A DNA stretch of 64,000 nucleotides from Massilia phyllostachyos. GTDB taxonomy: Bacteria; Pseudomonadota; Gammaproteobacteria; Burkholderiales; Burkholderiaceae_D. Shown here one piece after another: positions 27,555 to 34,564 of the stretch (positions are counted from its first letter, which is position 1; each line of letters begins with the position of its first letter). The stretch spans positions 558,001-622,000 of the forward strand of contig NZ_JAJNOC010000001.1 in assembly GCF_021044825.1 (NCBI RefSeq), given 5' to 3'. A program made the position numbers and the translations under genes. Below the pieces are notes generated by a model. It had not been told where the DNA came from, did no database searches, and saw nothing but the letters and a program-made list of their open reading frames with translations.

Positions 27555-28623
27555 TTTTCACCGGTAGCGGTTTGGGTAAGGAGGCCAGGTCCTCGACCGA
27601 GGAATGGGCTTCGTAGGCGTCGATGATGCGTCCCACCAGCGGGTGGCGCACCACGTCGACGCTGGAGAACTGGGTGAAGCCGATGCCGCGCACGTTCTTC
27701 AGCACGTGCATGGCGTCGACCAGGCCGGAGCGCTGCGACTTGTGCAGGTCGACCTGGGTCACGTCGCCGGTGATCACGGCCTTGCTGCCGAAGCCGATGC
27801 GGGTCAGGAACATCTTCATCTGCTCGACCGTCGTGTTCTGGGCTTCGTCCAGGATCACGAAGGCGTGGTTCAGGGTGCGCCCGCGCATATAGGCCAGCGG
27901 GGCGATCTCGATCACCTGCTTCTCGAACAGCTTCTGGGTACGGTCGAAACCCAGCAGGTCGTACAGCGCGTCGTACAGCGGGCGCAGGTAAGGGTCGACC
28001 TTCTGGCTCATGTCGCCCGGCAGGAAGCCGAGGCGCTCGCCCGCTTCCACCGCGGGGCGGGTCAGGATGATGCGCTTGACCGCGTCGCGTTCCAGCGCGT
28101 CCACCGCGCAGGCGACGGCGAGGTAGGTCTTGCCGGTGCCGGCCGGGCCGATGCCGAAGCTGATGTCGTGCTCGAGCACCGATTTCAGGTACTGGATCTG
28201 GTGCACGGTGCGGCCGCGCAGGTCGCTGCGGCGGGTTTTCAGGGTCGGGCTGACCAGCTCGGACGGCTCGCCATCCTCCGCCGCATCGTCAGGCTCCTTG
28301 TCCTTCGCGGCCGGGGCGTCCGGCGCCGCGTCGTCCGGCACGCGCGGCTTCAGGCCCGAGCGCTGCTCGACCAGGGCCAGCTGCACTTCCTCGATCGGCA
28401 CGACCTTGTTGGCGACCGCATAAAAGCGTTCCAGCAGTTCGACCGCGCGCTCGGCATTGCTGCCGCTGACGATGAATTTCTCGCCGCGGCGGAAGATGGT
28501 GACGTCGAGCGCGGCCGAGATCTGGCGCAGGTTCTCGTCCAGCGGGCCGCACAGATGGGCGAGCCGCGTGTTGTCGAGCGGCTCGGGGATGAAGTACGAA
28601 GGCTGTTGTGGTGTGTTTTTCAA
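27535..28623 (-). CDS. ybeZ: PhoH-like ATPase (YbeZ)
   Basis: The 362-residue PhoH family protein (E. coli YbeZ 346) is a cytosolic RNA-associated ATPase that works with YbeY. Walker A is [16 protein letters not shown] and Walker B is [11 protein letters not shown], followed by [24 protein letters not shown]3H-like N-terminal region (about 20-80) precedes an acidic, Ala/Asp/Glu-rich linker (about 95-130) that is longer than usual. The start is TTG at 28623, overlapping the miaB stop as TTGA. A 20-base overlap with ybeY follows. Confidence 0.93.
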   Translation of the reverse strand: MKNTPQQPSYFIPEPLDNTRLAHLCGPLDENLRQISAALDVTIFRRGEKFIVSGSNAERAVELLERFYAVANKVVPIEEVQLALVEQRSGLKPRVPDDAAPDAPAAKDKEPDDAAEDGEPSELVSPTLKTRRSDLRGRTVHQIQYLKSVLEHDISFGIGPAGTGKTYLAVACAVDALERDAVKRIILTRPAVEAGERLGFLPGDMSQKVDPYLRPLYDALYDLLGFDRTQKLFEKQVIEIAPLAYMRGRTLNHAFVILDEAQNTTVEQMKMFLTRIGFGSKAVITGDVTQVDLHKSQRSGLVDAMHVLKNVRGIGFTQFSSVDVVRHPLVGRIIDAYEAHSSVEDLASLPKPLPVKNARKKT

Positions 28624-29990
28624 CTGGCTTTGGCAATCGTTTCTAGGTTGGCGACGAGTTCGCCGCGGAGGAAATAGTCATGGCTGGCGGTGATGCGCAG
28701 GTCGACCAGCTGGCCGACCAGGCCCGCCATATCATCGGCGTCGAACAGCACCGCGCGGTTGTTTTCGCAGCGGCCCTGCAGCTTCTCTGGTTCTTTCTTG
28801 GCCGGCCCTTCGACCAGCACGCGCTGCACGCTGCCGACCATCGCCGCACTATATTTGCGCGTATTCGCGTCGATCAAGGCCTGCAGGCGCTGCAGGCGCA
28901 CCAGTTTCACCTCGTGCGGGGTATCGTCCTCGAGGTTCGCGGCCGGGGTGCCCGGGCGCTTGCTGAAGATGAAGCTGAAGCTGTTGTCGAAGCCGACGTC
29001 TTCCACCAGCTTCATCATCGCCTCGAAGTCGGCCTCGGTCTCGCCCGGGAAGCCAACGATGAAGTCGGACGAGAAGGTCATCTCGGGACGCACCGCGCGG
29101 ATGCGGCGGATGATCGACTTGTATTCCAGCCCGGTATAGCCGCGCTTCATGGCGCCCAGGATGCGGTCCGACCCGTGCTGCACCGGCAGGTAGATGTGGT
29201 TCACCAGCTGCGGAATCCTGGCATAGGCGTCGATCAGGCGCTGGGTGAATTCCTTCGGGTGGCTGGTGACGTAGCGCAGGCGCGCGATGCCGGGCAGGTC
29301 GGCGATGTATTCCAGCAGCAGGGCAAAATCAGCTGTACCCCCGGCGACTTCCCCGCCTTCCATCACGCCGCGGTAGGCGTTCACGTTCTGCCCCAGCAGC
29401 ATGATTTCCTTCACGCCCTGGGCCGCCAGGCCGGCGCATTCGGTCAGCACGTCCTCGAAGGGGCGCGAGACTTCCTCGCCGCGGGTGTAGGGCACCACGC
29501 AGTAGCTGCAATACTTGCTGCAGCCTTCCATGATCGACACATAGGCGACCGGGCCGTCGACCTTGGCGGGCGGCAGGTGGTCGAACTTTTCGATTTCCGG
29601 GAAGCTGATGTCGACCTGGGCGGCGCCGGTGGCGCGGCGCTCGCGGATCATCTGCGGCAGGCGGTGCAGGGTCTGCGGGCCGAACACCACGTCCACGTGC
29701 GGCGCGCGCTTGACGATTGCCTGCCCCTCCTGCGAAGCCACGCAGCCGCCCACGCCGATCACCAGGTCCGGCTTGTCGCGCTTGAGCGCCTTGAAGCGGC
29801 CCAAGTCGGAAAACACTTTCTCCTGCGCCTTTTCGCGCACGGAGCAGGTGTTCAGCAGGATGACGTCGGCGTCTTCCGGCGTGTCGGTACGGACCAGGTT
29901 GTCGGTCGAGCCGAGCAGGTCGGCCATCTTGTCCGAGTCGTACTCGTTCATCTGGCAGCCGAAGGTCTTGATGAATACTTTTTTCTGCAT
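28620..29990 (-). CDS. miaB: tRNA-2-methylthio-N6-dimethylallyladenosine synthase
   Basis: MiaB is a radical-SAM methylthiotransferase that converts i6A37 to ms2i6A37 in tRNA. Of its 456 residues (E. coli 474), the N-terminal UPF0004 domain binds an auxiliary cluster through Cys in [26 protein letters not shown] and [11 protein letters not shown]. The SAM cluster is [22 protein letters not shown]-terminal TRAM domain is present (about 390-450). The ATG at 29990 ([15 protein letters not shown]) was chosen over an in-frame codon at 30029. It is first in the miaB-ybeZ-ybeY-corC-lnt cluster; its substrate is supplied by MiaA, encoded at 46840-47799. Confidence 0.97.
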   Translation of the reverse strand: MQKKVFIKTFGCQMNEYDSDKMADLLGSTDNLVRTDTPEDADVILLNTCSVREKAQEKVFSDLGRFKALKRDKPDLVIGVGGCVASQEGQAIVKRAPHVDVVFGPQTLHRLPQMIRERRATGAAQVDISFPEIEKFDHLPPAKVDGPVAYVSIMEGCSKYCSYCVVPYTRGEEVSRPFEDVLTECAGLAAQGVKEIMLLGQNVNAYRGVMEGGEVAGGTADFALLLEYIADLPGIARLRYVTSHPKEFTQRLIDAYARIPQLVNHIYLPVQHGSDRILGAMKRGYTGLEYKSIIRRIRAVRPEMTFSSDFIVGFPGETEADFEAMMKLVEDVGFDNSFSFIFSKRPGTPAANLEDDTPHEVKLVRLQRLQALIDANTRKYSAAMVGSVQRVLVEGPAKKEPEKLQGRCENNRAVLFDADDMAGLVGQLVDLRITASHDYFLRGELVANLETIAKAS

Positions 29991-30603
29991 GGAATGCTGT
30001 GTTGAATGGAAGTGCAGCTGCCGCGGCAAGTGCGGCGCCCAGTTTATCGTAAATCACTAAATGGGCCGGAAATCGGCCCGTGCGCTCCCGGTTTTCATGC
30101 CTCAGGGAACGATAAGTTTCTTAACCTAAAGTCGTTGTCTTACTGTTCAGATTGTTAAATGTGTGTTCGCTAACCGAGCGCTGGAGTAATATCGGACAGT
30201 ATGTCGACAGCAAACTGTTTCTTCTTGTAAATCAATGGGTTCGAACGGAATTCTGATTAGGAAAATTTATTAAAGAAATCTCTTGCGTGCGCCACAAAAC
30301 ATCCCCATGTGCTGAAATGCCTATGTGACAAGCTTTCCACACGATAGCTTGATTTCTAACAATGAGTCACATGCGTAGCTCGGGTGTACTGAGGGCGTAT
30401 GGGCCTGATAATTTGTTCGAAAGACAAGTGCGCATGTGGGGAGAGGCACGCAGGGGCATGCGGTCCAGTACGTTTCTTTAAGGAGATTTTCAGGAACCAC
30501 CTGTTTAATTTCCTCAAGGAAGACGGGGAACTTATGTTGACGAGGTCGCTTTTAACAAAAGTTCGTAAGGGAACTATTTTAACCAACTTAAGAGGTAAAC
30601 ATC
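29991..30603. other. 613-base intergenic region, AT-richer than its surroundings
   Basis: I find no convincing gene here. The first part must hold the miaB promoter (minus strand). GGGCCG/CGGCCC around loop GAAAT forms a small hairpin near 30063-30079, and CAAGCT/AGCTTG a second near 30330-30353. Several short open frames, including one at 30356-30586 on the minus strand, lack a Shine-Dalgarno sequence and family resemblance. The 3' end carries the likely promoter of the gene at 30604. The length and low GC suggest a long regulated leader or an unrecognised small RNA. Confidence 0.5.
30552..30580 (+). promoter_or_regulatory. Candidate sigma-70 promoter of the HTH-like gene
   Basis: TTAACA (30552-30557) and TATTTT (30575-30580) are spaced by 17 bases. 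The start of transcription would fall near 30587, leaving a very short leader before the Shine-Dalgarno AAGAGG at 30590-30595 and the ATG at 30604. Matches to consensus are 5/6 and 4/6. Confidence 0.5.
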
Positions 30604-31005
30604 ATGGCACAACAGCACCATGCATTGTCATCGCAAGAAAGCTACAACCCGAACCATCTGCTGGATATCCTGCTCGGCAAGATGCAACTGAAAAACGACG
30701 CCGCGCTGTCGCGCATGCTGGAAGTTGCGCCGCCGGTCATCAGCAAGATCCGCCACCACCGCCTGCCGGTCGGCGCTTCGCTGCTGATCCGCATGCATGA
30801 AGTCACCGGCATGAGCATCCGCGACCTGCGCGACCTGATGGGCGATCGCCGCACCAAATACCGCCTGTCGGACGCACAAGGCCGCCCGAAACCAGAAGAG
30901 AAGGCAGCCCAGGCAGCCGCAGCGGCCGCCGCCCAGCAGCAACCACAGCAGCCGCAATCGACCAACGAGAACCAGTCGTCCTCGTCCGGCAATTATGCTC
31001 ACTGA
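30604..31005 (+). CDS. Small helix-turn-helix-like protein of unknown function
   Basis: The 133-residue protein has an N-terminal helical domain (about 18-80) resembling a Cro/C1-type helix-turn-helix: LLDILLGKMQLKNDAALSRM, then EVAPPVISKIRHHRLPVGAS, then LLIRMHEVTGMSIRDLRDL. The C-terminal 45 residues are a low-complexity Ala/Gln/Ser/Asn tail, likely disordered. AAGAGG 8 bases before the ATG supports the start. A strong-looking terminator follows at 31145-31169, so it is a single gene. It lies behind the 613-base non-coding stretch. It could be a DNA-binding regulator with a flexible tail; function is not recognised. Confidence 0.82.
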   Translation: MAQQHHALSSQESYNPNHLLDILLGKMQLKNDAALSRMLEVAPPVISKIRHHRLPVGASLLIRMHEVTGMSIRDLRDLMGDRRTKYRLSDAQGRPKPEEKAAQAAAAAAAQQQPQQPQSTNENQSSSSGNYAH

Positions 31006-31012
31006 TGCCGTG

Positions 31013-31085
31013 GGCATGACGGAAACGCCGGTCATGCCTTCGGTACCAGCGGGCTGCGGCGCCGCGCCCTGAAGGGCGGCGCCGC
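31013..31085 (+). other. Two stable hairpins in the 3' region of the HTH-like gene
   Basis: GGCATGAC (31013-31020) pairs with GTCATGCC (31031-31038). GCGGCGCC (31056-31063) pairs with GGCGCCGC (31078-31085), with extra inner pairs CCC/GGG. Together with the hairpins at 31100-31119 and 31145-31169, four stem-loops lie in about 160 bases after the stop codon, more than a terminator needs. This could be a structured 3' UTR or a 3'-derived small RNA. Confidence 0.55.
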
Positions 31086-31099
31086 GTCCCACATAGATC

Positions 31100-31119
31100 A
31101 AGACGCCTTTCGTCTTTTT
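31100..31119 (+). terminator. Terminator-like hairpin 1 after the HTH-like gene
   Basis: AAGACG (31100-31105) pairs with CGTCTT (31111-31116) over loop CCTTT, followed by a short TTT. The stem is short and the T-run brief, so it would be a leaky terminator ahead of the stronger one at 31145. Confidence 0.45.
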
Positions 31120-31144
31120 GGCCAGCTTGGCCAGTACGTCCTCA

Positions 31145-31169
31145 AGCCGATCAGTCGGCTGTTTTTTTT
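31145..31169 (+). terminator. Rho-independent terminator after the HTH-like gene
   Basis: AGCCGA (31145-31150) and TCGGCT (31155-31160) form a stem over TCAG, followed by G and eight T residues (31162-31169). The T-run touches the stop codon of the convergent HDOD gene (TAA at 31170-31168). Confidence 0.8.
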
Positions 31170-32022
31170 AGGCCATCAGGATGGCCGCCATCTCCTCGAC
31201 CTGCAGCTCGGTCTCGTGGAACACCTCGAGCCACGCTTCCTCAGACAATCCCAGCGCCGTCCACGCCACCGCCGACACGCGCGGAACCAGCTCGTCCGGA
31301 TTGCCGGCCAGGTCCAGCGCATGCACCACCGCGCTCGCCACGTGCACGATGGTCGCCAGGAAACCCGCGCCCGGCGCTTCCGGCAGGCGATAGAAGGCGA
31401 TCGCCTGGCGCATGGTATCCGAGAAATGCCAGTGCTCGGCCAGCGCCACGCCGGCGTCGACGTGGTCCAGCCCCATCAGGGCGCGCTCGGCCTCGGCCAG
31501 TTCGCAGTCGCGCTTGTCGCGCAGCGAAAGCACGGCCTGGTAGCGTTCGGGAAAGCGGGTCACCAACACCAGGCGGCCGATGCCGTGCAGCAGGCCGGCC
31601 GAGAAGGCGTAGTCCGGATTGAAGCGCACCCGCCGCGCCAGTACCCGCGCGCAGGCCGCGGTGGCGATCGAGTGGCGCCAGAAGGCGCGGTCATTGAAGC
31701 CGGGGCAGCGTCCGGCCGGAAAGCATCCGGTCAGCGCTGCGGCCGTGATCAATTGTCGCATGGTTTCGTAACCGAGGAAGGTCATGGCTTGCTGGACCGT
31801 GGTCGCCTTTACCTGCAGCCCGTAGGCCGAGGAGTTGGCCAGGCGCAGCGTCTTGGCCATCAGGGCGGGGTCGCTCGCGACCTTTTTCGCCAGCACGGCG
31901 GTGTCGATGTCTTCCTGCTCGATGCTGCCGAGCAGTTCCATCACGATGTCCGGCAGCGAGGGCAGGTCGTCCACGCCGCCAATCAATTCCTCGATCGACA
32001 GGGGGGCGTCGAGATCGTTCAT
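31168..32022 (-). CDS. HDOD domain signalling protein
   Basis: The 284-residue protein is an HDOD domain (a degenerate HD phosphohydrolase fold) over nearly its whole length: DLPSLPDIVMELLGSIEQ, VASDPALMAKTLRLANSSAY, TVQQAMTFLGYETMRQLI and RHSIATAACARVLARR. HDOD proteins act in chemosensory, c-di-GMP and stress signalling, generally as scaffolds rather than enzymes. The ATG overlaps the stop of the upstream gene (ATGA), so the two probably work together. The binding partner is unknown. Confidence 0.9.
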   Translation of the reverse strand: MNDLDAPLSIEELIGGVDDLPSLPDIVMELLGSIEQEDIDTAVLAKKVASDPALMAKTLRLANSSAYGLQVKATTVQQAMTFLGYETMRQLITAAALTGCFPAGRCPGFNDRAFWRHSIATAACARVLARRVRFNPDYAFSAGLLHGIGRLVLVTRFPERYQAVLSLRDKRDCELAEAERALMGLDHVDAGVALAEHWHFSDTMRQAIAFYRLPEAPGAGFLATIVHVASAVVHALDLAGNPDELVPRVSAVAWTALGLSEEAWLEVFHETELQVEEMAAILMA

Positions 32023-32348
32023 GGCGCCACCCCGCGTTTCAGGCGATAGTCCTCGACGTAGCGGCGCAGCAGGCCGGTGGCCCAGTCGCCCAGGTCGTCG
32101 CGGTCGTTGCGGCGGAACAGGTGATCGATCCTGGCCTGGATCTCGGCGTCGCCGGGAGCCGCCAGCGGGGCCGCGCGCTGGACCGGCGCGGCGCCGACGC
32201 CATGCCGCGCCAGCGACGCGATCGCCGCCTCGTTCAGGACCGCGCCCGCCGCCAGCAGGACGTGTCCGTGTTCGTCCATCACGGCGTCGGCCAGCACCAT
32301 CCCCGGGTAGAGGTGGGCCAGCGGCGTCATTTCATAGGTATCGCTCAT
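32019..32348 (-). CDS. Small protein resembling the N-terminal domain of HD-GYP/HDOD proteins
   Basis: The 109-residue product begins MSDTYEMTPLAHLYPGMVLA and continues DAVMDEHGHVLLAAGAVLNE then AAIASLARHGVGAAPVQ. This PGMVLA-D-x-GxLLLxxGxxL-xxIxxLxxxGV pattern is found in the short domain preceding HD-GYP and related output domains (DUF3391-like). Here it is a stand-alone gene fused translationally to the HDOD gene by a 4-base overlap, as if a two-domain protein were split. The start at 32348 was chosen over a longer in-frame start at 32492, which would run through the divergent gst promoter region. Confidence 0.8.
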   Translation of the reverse strand: MSDTYEMTPLAHLYPGMVLADAVMDEHGHVLLAAGAVLNEAAIASLARHGVGAAPVQRAAPLAAPGDAEIQARIDHLFRRNDRDDLGDWATGLLRRYVEDYRLKRGVAP

Positions 32349-32518
32349 TGTTTCCCCGCGTAGTTTCTTGTACGTAAAGCCTGTCGATCTTAACACCGCA
32401 ATGTGATGGACGAGGATGAACGGTGCAGGCTGTGGCGTTCCCGCAAAGTCCGGCGCAAAAATGTTGTACGCTTGCAATCGCGCGGTCATCACCGCATTTA
32501 TCGTTGAAAAGGATTCGC

Positions 32519-33124
32519 ATGAAACTGTACGTCAGCCCGGGCGCCTGCTCGCTCGCCCCGCACATCGCCCTCACCATCGCCGGCCTGCCGTTCACGGTCG
32601 AGCGCGTCAGCCTGAAGAGCAAGTCGATGGCCGGCGGCGGCGACTTCCGCACGATCAACGACAAGGGCTCGGTGCCGGCGCTGCAACTCGACGACGGCAA
32701 GCTGCTGACCGAGGCGGCGGTGCTGCTGCAGTACATCGCCGACCAGGCGCCGGCATCCGGCCTGGCGCCCAGCCACGGCAGCTTCGAGCGCTACCAGGTC
32801 ATGGAATGGCTGAACTACATCGCCACCGAACTGCACAAGCGCTTCTCGCCGATCTTCACGCCCGGCGTCACGCCAGAAGGCCGCGAAGCCGCCTGGACTG
32901 CCCTGGCGCGTCCGATCGGCTACCTGGCCGGCAAGCTCGAGGGCCAGCGCTTCCTGATGGGAGAGCAGTTCAACATCGCCGACCTTTACCTGTTCACGGT
33001 ACTGAACTGGGTCGGCTTCGCCGGTTTCACCCTGGACGCCTGGCCGGTATTGCAGGCCTACCACGCGCGCGTCGCCGCCATCCCCGCCGTGAAGGACGCC
33101 CTGCGCGCCGAGGGCCTGGCCTGA
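32519..33124 (+). CDS. gstA: Glutathione S-transferase, beta class
   Basis: The 201-residue protein begins MKLYVSPGACSLAPHIALTI, with Cys10 in the position characteristic of bacterial beta-class GSTs. The thioredoxin-like half ends near GSVPALQLDDGKLLTEAAVL, where Pro-Ala and Glu bind glutathione. The helical half carries FNIADLYLFTVLNW, the conserved N-capping region. Length matches E. coli GstA (201). GAAAAGGA precedes the ATG at 32519, which rules out the longer frame from 32423. It is divergent from the HDOD pair and stands alone. Confidence 0.93.
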   Translation: MKLYVSPGACSLAPHIALTIAGLPFTVERVSLKSKSMAGGGDFRTINDKGSVPALQLDDGKLLTEAAVLLQYIADQAPASGLAPSHGSFERYQVMEWLNYIATELHKRFSPIFTPGVTPEGREAAWTALARPIGYLAGKLEGQRFLMGEQFNIADLYLFTVLNWVGFAGFTLDAWPVLQAYHARVAAIPAVKDALRAEGLA

Positions 33125-33160
33125 GCGCCATCACCGAACCGCCTCGGCTACCATCGATCC

Positions 33161-33703
33161 ATGAGCCAATGCTACGTCGCCCTCTTGCGAGGAATCAATG
33201 TTGGACGCGCCAAGCGCGTCGCCATGGCCGACCTGCGCCAGCTGGTCGAGGGCCTGGGTTTTACGCAGGTGCGCAGCCTGCTCAACAGCGGTAATGTGGT
33301 GTTCCAGGCCGAGGGCACCAGCGCCGGGGCGGCGGCCGCGGCGATCGAGGAAGCGCTGGTGCTCAAGCTGGGCGTCGCGGCGCGCGTCTTCGTGCTGGAC
33401 AGTGAAGAGCTGGCAGCCATCGTGGCCGCCAATCCCTTGCTCGACGTGGCGGACAACCATTCGCGCTTGATGGTGTTCGTGCTCGGCGACCCGGACCAGC
33501 GCGGCCGCCTCGCGGCGCTGGCCGAACAGGACTGGGGCTGCGAGCAGCTGGCGCTGGGCGAGCGCGCCGCCTATGTCTGGTGTCCGGAAGGGGTGCTGGA
33601 CAGCGCGCCGGCGCTGGCGCTCGGCAAGCAACTGGGAGACGGGACCACGTCCCGCAACTGGAGTACCTTGATGAAGCTGCACGCCATGTGCAGCGCGTCC
33701 TGA
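33161..33703 (+). CDS. DUF1697 family protein
   Basis: The 180-residue cytosolic protein has the DUF1697 signature MSQCYVALLRGINVGRAKRV then MADLRQLVEGLGFTQVRSLL then NSGNVVFQAEG. The C-terminal half ends WSTLMKLHAMCS, also typical (xRNWxTxxKLxxL). Function is unknown in the family; two ferredoxin-like folds are known structurally. It is 36 bases after gst and might be co-transcribed. Confidence 0.9.
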   Translation: MSQCYVALLRGINVGRAKRVAMADLRQLVEGLGFTQVRSLLNSGNVVFQAEGTSAGAAAAAIEEALVLKLGVAARVFVLDSEELAAIVAANPLLDVADNHSRLMVFVLGDPDQRGRLAALAEQDWGCEQLALGERAAYVWCPEGVLDSAPALALGKQLGDGTTSRNWSTLMKLHAMCSAS

Positions 33704-33717
33704 AGCCTCGACCTCAG

Positions 33718-33738
33718 GGCCGGGCAGGGCGCCCGGCC
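33718..33738. terminator. GC-rich hairpin between convergent genes
   Basis: GGCCGGGC (33718-33725) pairs with GCCCGGCC (33731-33738) over AGGGC. It lies between the ends of the DUF1697 gene and the PEP-CTERM gene and may terminate both. No clear T-run is present on the plus strand. Confidence 0.45.
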
Positions 33739-33753
33739 TCATTCAATTCCTGC

Positions 33754-34020
33754 TTACCTGAACTTCTCGCTGCTGTCGCGGCTCGCCCGGTAGCCGATCA
33801 GGACCAGGCCCAGCAGCATCATCGCGAACACTTCCGGCTCCGGTAGCTCGGACATGTGGCTGGGCGGCGTGACGACGTCCTGGCGCTGGGTCACGGACAG
33901 GTTGCGGACCGGCTGCTGGGTGGCGGTGGCCGCCGCGCCGGTATGGAGGTCGATCAGGGAAGCTTGCGCCGGACTGCCGAGGCAGAATGCAAGCGCTGCT
34001 GCCAGTGCGTATCGTTTCAT
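33754..34020 (-). CDS. Small PEP-CTERM sorted exported protein
   Basis: The 88-residue protein has an N-terminal signal peptide (MKRYALAAALAFCLGSPAQA, cleavage after AQA) and a C-terminal PEP-CTERM sorting signal: LPEPEVFAMMLLGLVLIGYR followed by a basic tail (SRDSSEKFR). Such proteins are processed by an exosortase (EpsH/XrtA) and linked to exopolysaccharide. Only about 45 residues remain between the signals, so this is a very small substrate. AGAGGA lies six bases before the ATG at 34020 and directly abuts an ATG at 34026, so 34020 was preferred. No exosortase gene is in the window. Confidence 0.82.
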   Translation of the reverse strand: MKRYALAAALAFCLGSPAQASLIDLHTGAAATATQQPVRNLSVTQRQDVVTPPSHMSELPEPEVFAMMLLGLVLIGYRASRDSSEKFR

Positions 34021-34564
34021 AGCCATTCCTCTTGAAGAGTAGGAAAGGGCGAACCCAATGTCGGAATCAGCATAGCAAAACTGCGTGAATGGATGCGTTC
34101 AATTGAAAGGATGAGTTGCGCAAAGATCTCAACACTATGCACAAAGATGCCTACTGTTGAGCTCACACAAACACATCTTTCACTGTCGCAAAATAGCCTC
34201 GCCCATGGCTGACATTATGGCAAGCGTAAGAATACTTTGTAATGGCATTTGAATAAGTAATGCGAATTCTTTTACTACTCCAATAATATTTCCTGACAGT
34301 CTGACAAGCAAAATCATTATCGTTGTTTTCACTATCGGAGTAATCGGCATTTTTTTCGTCGCACGGTATACACCTCGGTTTTTTTTGCGGGTATAGTCTC
34401 CATATTCCTATTGCCTTCGGGCATCAAAACAATACCAAACGTGCACGTTTGGACTCCAGAGCGGCCCACGCGCCGCAGCCGATCCCGCGCAGACCACGCC
34501 GGCACGGCACCCAGCAGCAGCATCGTCGTAGCGTCGCCGTTCCAACCCAAGCCAGAGATCAACC
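34021..34564. other. 544-base AT-rich intergenic region
   Basis: I find no gene here. The region is visibly richer in A+T than its neighbours (especially 34180-34420) and separates two divergent genes, so it must hold both promoters. TATAGT at 34392-34397 and TATACA at 34367-34372 could be -10 elements, but no good -35 partner was found. A perfect palindrome lies at 34435-34452. An AT-rich stretch like this is a plausible target for the H-NS family protein at 14131. Confidence 0.5.
34435..34452. promoter_or_regulatory. Perfect 18-base palindrome upstream of the FtsH-like gene
   Basis: CCAAACGTGCACGTTTGG reads the same on both strands. It ends 112 bases before the ATG at 34565, in the region that must contain that gene's promoter and 5' leader. 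It could be an operator for a dimeric repressor or activator; the cognate regulator is not identifiable. Confidence 0.55.

Noticed and set aside
30356-30586. A 76-residue open frame (minus) in the 613-base gap
   Set aside because: No Shine-Dalgarno sequence, no family pattern, and it overlaps the promoter region of the gene at 30604.
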